This document shows positions 7,284 through 14,991 of a DNA stretch of 64,000 nt, piece by piece. The stretch is from Streptomyces longispororuber (GTDB lineage: Bacteria > Actinomycetota > Actinomycetes > Streptomycetales > Streptomycetaceae). The stretch is taken from NCBI RefSeq assembly GCF_014656095.1, contig NZ_BNBT01000026.1, positions 1 to 64,000 of the forward strand. The letters run 5' to 3'. The notes under the pieces are model-generated. The model made no database searches. It was not told the origin of the DNA and was given only the letters and a program-made list of their open reading frames with translations. Position numbers and translations under genes: made by a program. Position 1 is the first letter of the stretch; the number at the start of each line of letters is the position of its first letter.

Positions 7284-8084
7284 CTACGTCGCCGAGGAGG
7301 AGCGGGCCGCGCTCGTCTTGACGACGGCGGCCACGAGTTGCTGGTGCACCGCCTCGGGCAGGGCCTCCCCCCGCACGGTGCCGACCAGGTCGCCCGCAAG
7401 GCGGTGCAGCTTCGTGTTGGTGTTCTGCGACGCGGCGACCAGGACGTCCCAGGCCGCCTCCGGACTGAGCCCGAAGGAGGACATCAGGATGCCGCGGGCC
7501 AGGTCGATGGTCGGCCGGGTCCGCATGGCGCGCCGCAACTGGGCCACCACCACCCGCAACTCCTCGTCGGAGTCCTCGCGCACGCCGCCCTCGCGCGCCG
7601 CGGGCGGGAACGGCTCGCCCCCCGGGTCCCCGTCCTCCGGGCCCGGCGGCGCGAACAGCGGGCGGGTGCCGGTCAGGTCGAGCAGTCGGTCGACCGCCCG
7701 GCTGCCGGTGCGGACGGCGACGGTCTTGCCCTGCCGCACGGCTTCCTGACGCAGGCTCAGCAGAAGGTTGAGCCCGGAGCAGTCGCAGAAGTCCACTCCG
7801 CCCAGGTCCAGGTCCACGCCGTCGGCCGAGCCCTTGAGGGCGCGGAACAGGCCGACCCGGAGCCGCTGGGCGGCGTCGAGGTCGAGCTCCCCCGCCAGGG
7901 GCACGCGCGCGCGGGCATCACGCGGCAGGGCGCCACGCAGGGCCCCCTCGCGCGGCAGGAAGTCATACGGCGCGGCGTCGCCGAGCCCTTCCGGCAGGGG
8001 CGCCCGAGGAGCATTGCCGAGCCCGCCGCCGCTCTTCCCCGTCTCCCCCGTGGGGCCGCGTTCAGCGTGCGTGGGCTTCGGCAT
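7284..8084 (-). CDS. STAS-ANTAR fusion protein
   Basis: A 266-residue cytoplasmic regulator. Residues about 55-150 form a STAS (anti-sigma antagonist-like) domain, with VDLDLGGVDFCDCSGLNLLLSL holding the conserved D-C-S-G-L phospho-acceptor motif. Residues about 185-250 form an ANTAR domain (RTRPTIDLARGILMSSFGLSPEAAWDVL), which in other proteins binds paired hairpins in RNA to prevent termination. The ATG at 8084 has GGGAG upstream. It may link a partner-switching cascade to antitermination; the target is not evident. The gene is divergent from the winged-helix regulator at 8210. Confidence 0.85.
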   Translation of the reverse strand: MPKPTHAERGPTGETGKSGGGLGNAPRAPLPEGLGDAAPYDFLPREGALRGALPRDARARVPLAGELDLDAAQRLRVGLFRALKGSADGVDLDLGGVDFCDCSGLNLLLSLRQEAVRQGKTVAVRTGSRAVDRLLDLTGTRPLFAPPGPEDGDPGGEPFPPAAREGGVREDSDEELRVVVAQLRRAMRTRPTIDLARGILMSSFGLSPEAAWDVLVAASQNTNTKLHRLAGDLVGTVRGEALPEAVHQQLVAAVVKTSAARSSSAT

Positions 8085-8173
8085 GGCTGCTCCCTCTCGT
8101 CCGCCTACCGCGGTTCCAGGCCGCCTTCCCCCTTTCACACACGTCAACCAATACAGGAAACACAGTACGTGTT

Positions 8174-8203
8174 TTGGAAAGCGCGTATGCCACGTCCTAG
8201 AGT
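8174..8203 (+). promoter_or_regulatory. Putative promoter giving a leaderless mRNA
   Basis: TTGGAA (8174-8179), an 18-bp spacer and TAGAGT (8198-8203) stand immediately before the ATG at 8210. Transcription would begin at or next to the A of the start codon, which fits the lack of a Shine-Dalgarno sequence there. Confidence 0.5.
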
Positions 8204-8209
8204 TGGCAC

Positions 8210-8560
8210 ATGGATGGAGTGCCCGAGCCCTACACCGGATGGACGTTCCTCACCAACCACGCCCGGGTGCTGGCAGCCATCGCGGACAACCGCACCGCCC
8301 GCATCCGCGACATCGCCGCGCACTGCCGACTCACCGAGCGTGCCGTACAGAAGATCATCGCCGACCTGGAGCGGGACGGCTATCTGTCCCACACCCGGGA
8401 GGGCCGCACCAACAGGTACCGGGTCGACCGGGGCAAGGTGCTGCGACACCCGGCCGAATCCGGCCTCGCGGTGGCCTCCCTGCTCTCCCTGCTCGTCCAG
8501 GACGAGGCCCACCGCGCCACGCCCCCGGAGGCCGAGGACCGCCGCCGCGCCCGGGCGTGA
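8210..8560 (+). CDS. Winged helix-turn-helix (MarR-like) regulator
   Basis: A 116-residue DNA-binding protein. The recognition region is RIRDIAAHCRLTERAVQKIIADLERDGYLSHTREGRTNRYRV (about residues 30-72), a winged HTH with beta wing. The rest is a short Ala/Arg-rich tail without a ligand domain. Members of this type are often called helix-turn-helix domain-containing proteins in Streptomyces; the regulated genes are unknown. It is divergent from the STAS-ANTAR gene. Confidence 0.85.
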   Translation: MDGVPEPYTGWTFLTNHARVLAAIADNRTARIRDIAAHCRLTERAVQKIIADLERDGYLSHTREGRTNRYRVDRGKVLRHPAESGLAVASLLSLLVQDEAHRATPPEAEDRRRARA

Positions 8561-8632
8561 CCCCGCTCCGGCGCGGCCGCGCCCGGGCCGCCCGGACGCG
8601 CGGTGCCGCAGCCGCCCGTCGGCCCCGCGCAC

Positions 8633-8647
8633 GTGACGCCGCGTCAC
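8633..8647. terminator. Hairpin between convergent genes
   Basis: GTGACGC-C-GCGTCAC is a perfect inverted repeat with a one-base centre, lying between the converging winged-helix and ion-channel genes. There is no T-run, so this may be a terminator or an unrelated operator. Confidence 0.35.
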
Positions 8648-8659
8648 CTGGGGTGGCGG

Positions 8660-9643
8660 TCAGCGGCGCGCCCCCGGCAGCCGCGCAAGGCTCTCCTCCA
8701 GCTCGTCCAACGCCCGGCGCGCGGTGGCGATCCGGGCGCGCAGCTCGTGCTCGGCTCCGTCCGGCGCACCCGGTTCCGGCGCCGCCGCTTCCGTCTCCGC
8801 CTCCGCCCGAGGGCCCACGCCGGATTGCGCGCCCGCGCCGGCGCGAGGGTCCGCGCCCGCTCGCCGTCGCGCGTCCTCGTCGTACCGCTCCTCCATGGTG
8901 CGCGCCTCGTCGAGCGAGGTGATCACCACCCCGATCAGTACGTTGACCAGGACGAAGGACGCGATCAGCACATACGAGGCGTAGTAGACGATGCTCCAGC
9001 GCGAGATCTCCAGGCCCGCCCGGACCGCGTCGCCGAGCCCGTCGAGGGTCATCAGGAGGAACAGCGTCAGCACGGCCCGGCCGATGGAGCCGAAGTGCCC
9101 GGGGTCGTGGGCGGCGAAGAAGACCCAGCCGACCATCGCGTACACGTACAGCACGAGTGCGCCCACGAGCAGGAAGCTCACCGTGCCTGGCAGGCTGCGG
9201 CCCACCGCGACCAGCACGATGCGCAGTTGGGGCAGGAAGCGGGCGGTGCGCAGCACGCGCGCCAGGCGCAGCAGCCGCAGCACGGTGGTGTTCTCCCGCG
9301 CGAACGGCAGGAAGGCGCACAGGACCACGGCCAGGTCGAAGACGTTCCACGGGTCGCGGAAGAAGGCGCGGGGCCGGTCGGCGTACGCCCCGAGGCGCAG
9401 CAGCACCTCGCCGGTGAAGAGCACCAGGAACCCGTGCTCGACGAGCTTGAGCTCCCCCTGCCAGCGGTGCACGACGCCGGTGTACGTCTCCACGCCCAGC
9501 ACCGCCGCGTTGGCGAGGATGAGGGCGAAGACCGTGAGGCCGAACCAGCGGGCCTCGGTGAGGGCGCGGCAGCGCGCTGCCACCGCCCGTCTGCCGCCGC
9601 TGCCCGGGCGTGTCGTCCCGTCGTGCCTCATCGGGTATCGCAC
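8660..9643 (-). CDS. Voltage-gated cation channel, single-domain (BacNav-like, Ion_trans family)
   Basis: A 327-residue six-helix channel that should work as a homotetramer. S4 is explicit: arginines at 123, 126, 129, 132 and 135, every third residue (LRLLRLARVLRTAR). The pore helix and filter are at about 193-205, LTLFLLMTLDGLGD. In classical NaChBac-type sodium channels the filter is TLESWAS with a Glu; here the equivalent is TLDGLGD with Asp, so selectivity may differ. The last 75 or so residues include an acidic/Ala linker and a heptad-like helix (ELRARIATARRALDELEESLARL) suited to tetramerisation. The GTG start has GAGGGG close upstream; an in-frame ATG follows four codons later. Confidence 0.9.
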   Translation of the reverse strand: MRYPMRHDGTTRPGSGGRRAVAARCRALTEARWFGLTVFALILANAAVLGVETYTGVVHRWQGELKLVEHGFLVLFTGEVLLRLGAYADRPRAFFRDPWNVFDLAVVLCAFLPFARENTTVLRLLRLARVLRTARFLPQLRIVLVAVGRSLPGTVSFLLVGALVLYVYAMVGWVFFAAHDPGHFGSIGRAVLTLFLLMTLDGLGDAVRAGLEISRWSIVYYASYVLIASFVLVNVLIGVVITSLDEARTMEERYDEDARRRAGADPRAGAGAQSGVGPRAEAETEAAAPEPGAPDGAEHELRARIATARRALDELEESLARLPGARR

Positions 9644-9758
9644 TGCCCCTCACCGGAATGCCGTATGCCCATGACCGGAAGTTGATCTTACGATCAGCGC
9701 GTCCGGGCATACGGCCGGGGCGGCCGGGGCTCGTGGGGCGGCCGGGGCCCCTGGAGCA

Positions 9759-9777
9759 GCCGGGGCGCCGCCCCGGC
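9759..9777 (-). terminator. GC-rich hairpin downstream of the kinase gene
   Basis: GCCGGGGCG-C-CGCCCCGGC is a perfect inverted repeat just after the kinase stop codon on the minus strand. There is no U-tract, as is common for Streptomyces terminators. Confidence 0.45.
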
Positions 9778-9791
9778 CCGTCGGACAGGGC

Positions 9792-11423
9792 CTAAGGCTT
9801 CCGCCAGATCGTCATGTCCGCCGTCAGGAAGCTGAACCCGCCGCGCGGCAGCGCCGTCGACTTCACCTGCACCACGAGCAGCGCGATGTCCCCCGAGCGG
9901 TGCTTGACGCAGATCTCGCTGCCGGCGGCCACCCCGGCCAGCGGCAGCCTGCGGCTGTCGGCGCCGTCGAGCGCGATCCGGCAGGCTTCGAGGTCGGCGC
10001 CGGGCTTGCCGTACAGCATGGTGATCACGCTGGTGCGGCTGTCCAGGTAGCAGTTGTCCCCCTCGCAGCCGAAGCGGATGTCCCCCTTGTGATTCTTGCG
10101 CTCGACCGGCTCCGCGAAGCTCACGGACTTCTTCGCGTCCAGCCACACCTGGGGGTACGGGAGGGGCCGCGGCTTCCCGGAGTCCCGCGTGGACCGGTCA
10201 GGCCCGCCCGACCCGTGGGCCCCATCCTCCTGTTCGCGCTCGGTTGCCGCTGTCGGCGCCGCCTCGCCCGCGGCCCCCGTACCACCGGACGCCGGATCAG
10301 AGGCGCCGGTCCCGGCGGTCGGGGAAGTGGCCGCGCGGCGCTCGCGGGACCCGTCCGCCTCCATGACGCGCCAGGTCAAGCCGCCGAGGACCAGCAGCCC
10401 GGCCGTCACGGCCGCGGTCGCGACGAGCCCGGTACGCCGTCGGCGCGCCCGGCCCCCGTCCGGGCCCACGGGCGCGGGCCGGGTGGGCCACAGCGCCGTG
10501 GGCGCCGCGGGGGGCTCGGGGAGCGGTCCCGGAACGGCGACCTCCGGGCCCATGACGTCCCGCCAGACGGCCGGTCCGGCGCCCGCGTCGGCGTCGCGCC
10601 CCAGCTCCTGGCGGCACCACGCGACGATCTCCGCCGGGGTGGCCCGCTCCGTGGGGGCGGCGGCGAGGCACCGGGTGATCAACGGCCGCAGCGGCGCGGG
10701 CAGCCGGGACAGGTCGGGCGCGTCGTGCACGATCCGGTACAGCACGCCGACCGCGGAGCCCTCCCCGTACAGCGGCTCGCCGAGCGCGGCGAAGGCCGCC
10801 GTCTGCCCCAGCGCGAAGACGTCCGTCGCCGCCGTGACCTCGCCCCCGGAGGCCTGCTCGGGCGCCATGAACTGGGGCGTGCCGACGGCGGAGCCCGTGG
10901 CGGTGTACGAGCTGAACTCGGCGGCCAGCGAGATGCCGAAGTCGATGACGCGCGGCCCGTCGGCGGCGAGCAGCACGTTCGACGGCTTGAGGTCCCGGTG
11001 CACGATGCCCGCGCCGTGGACGGCCTCCAGCGCCTCGGCCACCCCCGCCATCAGCCACAGCACCGCGGGCACCGGCAGCGGCCCGCGCCGCGCCACCGCC
11101 TGGGCCAGGGAGGGGCCGGGCACGTAGAGGGTGGTCAGCCACGGCGGCGTGCCGTCCGCGTCGGCGTCGACCAGCTCGGCGGTGTAGGCGCCCCGCACCC
11201 GCCTGGCCGCCTCGACCTCCCGGCGGAACCGCCGCCGGAAGCCCGGGTCGTCGGCCAGCTCCGGCCGCACCACCTTGATGGCCACCGGCCTGCCGCCCCG
11301 CGTGTGCGACAGGTACACCCGTCCCATGCCGCCGGCACCGATCCGGGCGGCGAGGCGGTAACCGGCCACGACGGGCGGATCGTCCGCCTGCAACGGCCGG
11401 AACGCGTCTGTCGCCTCGTGCAT
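9792..11423 (-). CDS. Receptor-type Ser/Thr protein kinase (PknB-like), single membrane span
   Basis: A 543-residue Hanks-type kinase. The Gly-rich loop is IGAGGMGRVY (29-38), the ATP lysine K50 (AIK), the catalytic loop HRDLKPSN (142-149, Asp144), then DFG at 161-163 and APEQ near 187. A juxtamembrane stretch rich in Pro leads to RRRR and one helix at about 331-351. The extracellular part is a Ser/Thr/Gly linker followed by a compact C-terminal domain with several Cys (FGCEGDNCYLD, SEICVKH), with no PASTA repeats, so it senses an unknown signal. The gene appears monocistronic. Confidence 0.93.
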   Translation of the reverse strand: MHEATDAFRPLQADDPPVVAGYRLAARIGAGGMGRVYLSHTRGGRPVAIKVVRPELADDPGFRRRFRREVEAARRVRGAYTAELVDADADGTPPWLTTLYVPGPSLAQAVARRGPLPVPAVLWLMAGVAEALEAVHGAGIVHRDLKPSNVLLAADGPRVIDFGISLAAEFSSYTATGSAVGTPQFMAPEQASGGEVTAATDVFALGQTAAFAALGEPLYGEGSAVGVLYRIVHDAPDLSRLPAPLRPLITRCLAAAPTERATPAEIVAWCRQELGRDADAGAGPAVWRDVMGPEVAVPGPLPEPPAAPTALWPTRPAPVGPDGGRARRRRTGLVATAAVTAGLLVLGGLTWRVMEADGSRERRAATSPTAGTGASDPASGGTGAAGEAAPTAATEREQEDGAHGSGGPDRSTRDSGKPRPLPYPQVWLDAKKSVSFAEPVERKNHKGDIRFGCEGDNCYLDSRTSVITMLYGKPGADLEACRIALDGADSRRLPLAGVAAGSEICVKHRSGDIALLVVQVKSTALPRGGFSFLTADMTIWRKP

Positions 11424-11959
11424 CGTTCCCCTCCCCCGGCCGCCTCGCTCCGGGAGGCGACCGACGTCAGCACCCTAAGCGGGCGCCGACCGGCACCTTT
11501 CGGAGGGGGCCCTCGGGCGGCGCCCCGCCGACGACAGCGGCAGCCGTCCCCCGCTCCCGCTTCCCGCGGTGACCGGCGCGGCCGCGCCCCACACGACGTC
11601 CCGCACCGCTCCGGCCCACACCACGTCCTGGCCGCCCCGGCCCCACACGACGTCCCGCGTGGCCCGGCGCCGGACGAGGTCGCGCACGGCCCTGGCCCCC
11701 ACCACGTCGCGTCCGCCGTCGGCGCGCTCCGGCGCGGGCAGGCGCCCGGACCCGCCACCACGCGGCGTTCGTCGTCACGCGGTCACCGTCACGCGGTCAC
11801 CGGCGCGCGCCCCGGCCCTCGGCGCCCCGGCCCCCGTGGCGTACGGCGCCCGTCTCCCCCAGCCGGTGTCCGGCGGCTCGGCGCCGGGGACCTCCCCCGA
11901 GGCCGGCGCCGCGTCGCCCCACCGCTCGCCCCCGCCGCGCTCGACGTGTCCCGAGGAGT
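11424..11959. other. 536-bp non-coding gap dominated by repeats
   Basis: No convincing gene lies here. Besides the 27-bp array listed separately, a GTCACGCGGTCACC motif is directly repeated at about 11774-11801. Open frames through the region are artefacts of GC content; one gives repeated RDVVWG peptides from the array but has no ribosome binding site. Confidence 0.6.
11588..11722. repeat. Five degenerate 27-bp tandem repeats
   Basis: Units beginning CCCACACGACGTC start at 11588, 11615, 11642, 11669 and 11696; the GACGTC-like core recurs at exactly 27-bp steps. The fourth unit is the most diverged. The array lies upstream of the kinase start and downstream of the ATPase gene. Confidence 0.8.
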
Positions 11960-12424
11960 TCAGGGCCCTGTCTCCGGTGCGGTCAGCGGGAGTTCCGCCC
12001 AGACGACGTGGCCGGAGCCGTCGTGGGCGGGCGTCACGCCCCAGTCGAGGGCCAGCGCGGCGACCAGGGCGAGGCCGCGGCCGCTCTCGCGGGCGGGGTC
12101 CGGTGCGCGGCGGACGGGGACCGTCCGGCCGCGGGCCTGGTCCTCGACCTCGATCCGGAGCCGGTGGCCGGTCACGCGCACGCGGCACAGGACCTGGTCG
12201 CCGAAGGCGTGCGCGACCGCGTTGGTGACGAGTTCGGAGACCACGAGCGTCGCGTCGTCGCCCACCTCGGGGTCGATGCCCCACGCGGCCGTCGTGTCCC
12301 GTACGTGCCCGCGGGCCGCGCGCACCGACGCGGGGACGGCCGGTAAACGGAACACGGTGGCCCGGTGCCCGGACAGGGCTCCGCGCAGAAGATCCGAAGG
12401 CGTGGGGTGGGTGGGGGAAACCAC
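11960..12424 (-). CDS. ATP-binding anti-sigma-like regulator (HATPase_c, RsbW/SpoIIAB type)
   Basis: A 154-residue GHKL-fold protein. The N-box region is ATLVVSELVTNAVAHA (about residues 60-75) and the G1-like box ESGRGLALVAALA follows near residue 114. Such proteins are abundant in Streptomyces, usually encoded next to XRE-DUF5753 and DUF397 genes, as here. The GTG at 12424 is preferred (AAAGG eight bases upstream); an ATG at 12475 in the same frame has no visible ribosome binding site. It is divergent from the XRE gene at 12745. It could bind a sigma factor or phosphorylate an antagonist; no partner is encoded in the window unless it is the STAS protein at 7284. Confidence 0.85.
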   Translation of the reverse strand: MVSPTHPTPSDLLRGALSGHRATVFRLPAVPASVRAARGHVRDTTAAWGIDPEVGDDATLVVSELVTNAVAHAFGDQVLCRVRVTGHRLRIEVEDQARGRTVPVRRAPDPARESGRGLALVAALALDWGVTPAHDGSGHVVWAELPLTAPETGP

Positions 12425-12624
12425 GTGGGTCGCCTTTCGTCTGCCGTCACCACACCGCCGGTGCCGGTCATGCACCGCGGCTCACGGCGCGTCACGGCCA
12501 CGGCCCTTCCAGGGGCCCGTACCCGGCCATGACGGTCTGTCAACTCCGTGCCGTCGGCCAGCCGTTCGTCACGATCACCGTGCGCCCACTGTGACACCTG
12601 TGAAGAGCGCACTGCAACAGCCCA

Positions 12625-12639
12625 GTTGAAAATTTCAAC
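12625..12639. promoter_or_regulatory. Inverted repeat GTTGAAA-A-TTTCAAC in the divergent promoter region
   Basis: A perfect 7-bp dyad with one central base in an AT-rich island between the anti-sigma-like ATPase gene and the XRE regulator gene. Position and symmetry suggest the binding site of the XRE protein; this is inference. Confidence 0.55.
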
Positions 12640-12744
12640 TCGACAGGCGCATGCTGCTCTCAACAGACGATGATCGTGACAGACTGCGATCGAGGCAGGC
12701 CCCGGTGCGGGCGTGAACGTGGTACGGGTGCGGGGAGGCGGGGC

Positions 12745-13620
12745 GTGACAGCGGACACCGCGTGGGGCGGGGCTCCCTCGGTCCTGCGCATGATCCTCGG
12801 CAAACAGCTCGAGGAGCTGCGCACGCGTGCGGGCCTGACGTACGAGCAGGCGGGCGAGGCGATCGGCGTCAGCCACTCGACCATCCGCCGCCTGGAGGCC
12901 GCCAAGGTGGCCCGCCTGCGCCTGCCCGACGTCGAGAAGCTGCTGCGCACGTACGGCGTCACGGACCAGCACGAGATCGACACCTTCCTGCAGTCGGCGC
13001 GCGAGGCGAACAAGCGCGGCTGGTGGCACACGTACCGTGACGTGATGCCGGACTGGTTCGCGGCGTATCTGAGCCTGGAGCAGGCGGCGCACCAGATCCG
13101 GGCGTACGAGGCGCAGTTCGTGCACGGCCTGCTGCAGACGGAGGACTACGCCCGCGCCCTGCTCACCGCAGGGAACCCGCACGCACCGGCCGACGCCACG
13201 GAGCGCCGGGTCGCCCTGCGCATGGAGCGCCAGGAGCTGTTGAGCCGCGCCTCTCCCCCGCACCTGTGGGTGGTGATGGACGAGACCGTCCTGCGCTGGC
13301 CGGTGGGCGGGCCCGCCGTGATGCGGGCCCAGATCGACCATCTGATCGCCGTCACCTCGCTGCCCCATGTGACCGTGCAGATCATGCCGTTCAGGAACGG
13401 TCCGCATCCGGCCATGCGGGCCGGGGCGTTCCACATCTTCCGGTTCCGCGCCCCCGAGCTGCCGGACATCGTCTACCTCAACGGCCTGGTCGGGGCCGTC
13501 TATCTGGACAAGGGCGACGACGTCGTGGTCTACCGCGAGGCGCTGGACCGGCTGGGCGCCCAGGCGGCGCCCGTCAGGAAGACCGAGGCGCTGCTCGGCG
13601 CGATTCGCAAGGAGCTGTGA
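12745..13620 (+). CDS. XRE-family regulator with DUF5753 domain (WhiJ-like)
   Basis: A 291-residue DNA-binding protein. The N-terminal HTH is LGKQLEELRTRAGLTYEQAGEAIGVSHSTIRRLEAAK (about 17-53), followed by the DUF5753 domain (WFAAYLSLEQAAHQIRAYEAQFVHGLLQTEDYARALL and onward to the C-terminus). WhiJ and its many Streptomyces relatives have this layout and pair with a DUF397 protein. The GTG at 12745 has GGGAGG six bases upstream; the longer open frame lacks a site. It is followed immediately by the DUF397 gene. Likely controls its own divergent promoter. Confidence 0.92.
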   Translation: MTADTAWGGAPSVLRMILGKQLEELRTRAGLTYEQAGEAIGVSHSTIRRLEAAKVARLRLPDVEKLLRTYGVTDQHEIDTFLQSAREANKRGWWHTYRDVMPDWFAAYLSLEQAAHQIRAYEAQFVHGLLQTEDYARALLTAGNPHAPADATERRVALRMERQELLSRASPPHLWVVMDETVLRWPVGGPAVMRAQIDHLIAVTSLPHVTVQIMPFRNGPHPAMRAGAFHIFRFRAPELPDIVYLNGLVGAVYLDKGDDVVVYREALDRLGAQAAPVRKTEALLGAIRKEL

Positions 13621-13857
13621 GTGGACCACCCGATACGCAACGGCATGCCGTCCCGGGACCTCGGCGCCCGCGGCTGGCGCAAGCCGTGGAGCGACGACGC
13701 GGGCGGCGCCTGCGTCGAGGCGAAGAAGCTGCGTGACGGGCGGATCGCGCTGCGCCAGTCGACCGATCCCGGCGGCCCCGCGCTGATCCTCACCCGGGGC
13801 GAGATGGCCCGTTTCCTCGCGGGCGTGAAGGCGGGGGACGCGGACTTCCTCTGTTAG
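13621..13857 (+). CDS. DUF397 protein, partner of the WhiJ-like regulator
   Basis: A 78-residue protein with the DUF397 pattern: W near residue 24, GGACVEAKKLRDGRIALRQSTDPGGPALILT and a final GEMARFLAGVKAGDADF. Family members such as AbaA ORFD-like proteins act with the XRE-DUF5753 regulator. The GTG start begins right after the upstream stop (TGAGTG), so it is translationally coupled. Confidence 0.9.
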   Translation: MDHPIRNGMPSRDLGARGWRKPWSDDAGGACVEAKKLRDGRIALRQSTDPGGPALILTRGEMARFLAGVKAGDADFLC

Positions 13858-13861
13858 CCAC

Positions 13862-13887
13862 GGCCCCGGGCCGCGGGGCCCGGGGCC
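13862..13887 (+). terminator. Terminator hairpin after DUF397 gene
   Basis: An 11-bp perfect stem, GGCCCCGGGCC / GGCCCGGGGCC, with a four-base loop (GCGG), five bases after the stop codon. Confidence 0.65.
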
Positions 13888-13963
13888 CGACCGTTCCGCG
13901 CACGGCGCGGCCGTGACCGGAGCGGTCCACCGAAACGCAAGCCACGACCTGACAGGAGGAGCC

Positions 13964-14809
13964 GTGTCCCACGACGACGGCTGGCCGGCCGACCGGATCG
14001 ACACCGAGAACGCGCACTCCGCGCGCATCTACGACTACATCCTCGGCGGCAAGGACTACTACCCGGCGGACAAGGAGGCCGGGGACGCGATGGCGCAGGA
14101 GTGGCCCGCGCTGCCGATCCACATGCGGGCCAACCGCGACTTCATGAACCGTGCCGTCCGGTACCTCGCGCAGGAGGCGGGGATACGCCAGTTCCTGGAC
14201 ATCGGCACCGGCATCCCGACGTCGCCGAACCTGCACGAGATCGCCCAGGCGGTCGCCCCCGACTCGCGGGTCGTCTACGTGGACAACGACCCCATCGTCC
14301 TCACCCTGTCCCAGGGCCTGCTCGCCAGCACGCCGCAGGGCATGACCTCGTACATCGAGGCCGACATGCTCGACCCGGACACCATCCTGGGCGCCCCGGA
14401 GCTGCGGGAGACCCTCGACCTGGGCAAGCCGGTCGCCCTCACCGTCATCGCAATCGTGCACTTCCTCCTCGACGAGCACGACGCGCCCGGCATCGTCAGC
14501 CGGCTCCTGGAGCCGCTGCCGTCGGGCAGCTACCTGGCGATGTCGATCGGCACCGCCGACTTCGCGCCGGACGAGGTGGCGCGGGTGGCGCGTGAGTACG
14601 CGGCCCGGGACATGCCCATGCGGCTGCGCACCCACGCCGAGGCGGGACGGTTCTTCGAGGGCCTCGACCTGGTCGAGCCCGGGATCGTCCAGGTCCACAA
14701 GTGGCGCCCGGACGCCACGGGGAGTGGAATGGCGCAGAACACCACGGACAGCGCGGACATCAAGGATTCGGACATCGCCATGTACGGCGCGGTCGCCCGC
14801 AAACCGTAG
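13964..14809 (+). CDS. SAM-dependent methyltransferase, DUF574 family
   Basis: A 281-residue protein with the family N-terminus ARIYDYILGGKDYYPADKEAG and a Rossmann SAM motif FLDIGTGIPTSPN (about residue 80), then VVYVDNDPIVL (acidic ribose-binding loop). DUF574 methyltransferases are numerous in Streptomyces, often near XRE/DUF397 loci, and mostly uncharacterised; small-molecule or protein methylation are both possible. GTG at 13964 with AGGAGG four bases upstream is preferred over an earlier in-frame start at 13913. Confidence 0.88.
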   Translation: MSHDDGWPADRIDTENAHSARIYDYILGGKDYYPADKEAGDAMAQEWPALPIHMRANRDFMNRAVRYLAQEAGIRQFLDIGTGIPTSPNLHEIAQAVAPDSRVVYVDNDPIVLTLSQGLLASTPQGMTSYIEADMLDPDTILGAPELRETLDLGKPVALTVIAIVHFLLDEHDAPGIVSRLLEPLPSGSYLAMSIGTADFAPDEVARVAREYAARDMPMRLRTHAEAGRFFEGLDLVEPGIVQVHKWRPDATGSGMAQNTTDSADIKDSDIAMYGAVARKP

Positions 14810-14860
14810 GGTCCGGCCCGTCGTGGCCCGCCCGGAAACCATAGGGTCCGGCCCGTCGTG
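14801..14860. repeat. 25-bp direct repeat at the methyltransferase 3' end
   Basis: AAACCGTAGGGTCCGGCCCG (14801 onward) recurs as AAACCATAGGGTCCGGCCCG at 14836, both followed by TCGTG; period 35 bp. The first copy contains the stop codon, so the second looks like a small downstream duplication. Confidence 0.8.
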
Positions 14861-14991
14861 AGGGGGCCGTGGCTGCGGCCACGGCACCTGGTACGAGACC
14901 CTTGCCACAAGCCATGAAACATTGAATCACTGACCCGGACACAAGATCGGCCGATTGCTCGGCCGCCCGGCTCGGACGGGGGGTATCGCCC

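Noticed and set aside
8660-9643. Potassium channel
   Set aside because: The filter lacks T-V-G-Y-G. The S4 and TLDGLGD region fit the sodium/calcium-type Ion_trans family.
11475-11705. Small minus-strand ORF with repeated RDVVWG peptide
   Set aside because: It arises from the 27-bp DNA repeat, has no ribosome site, and nothing supports translation.
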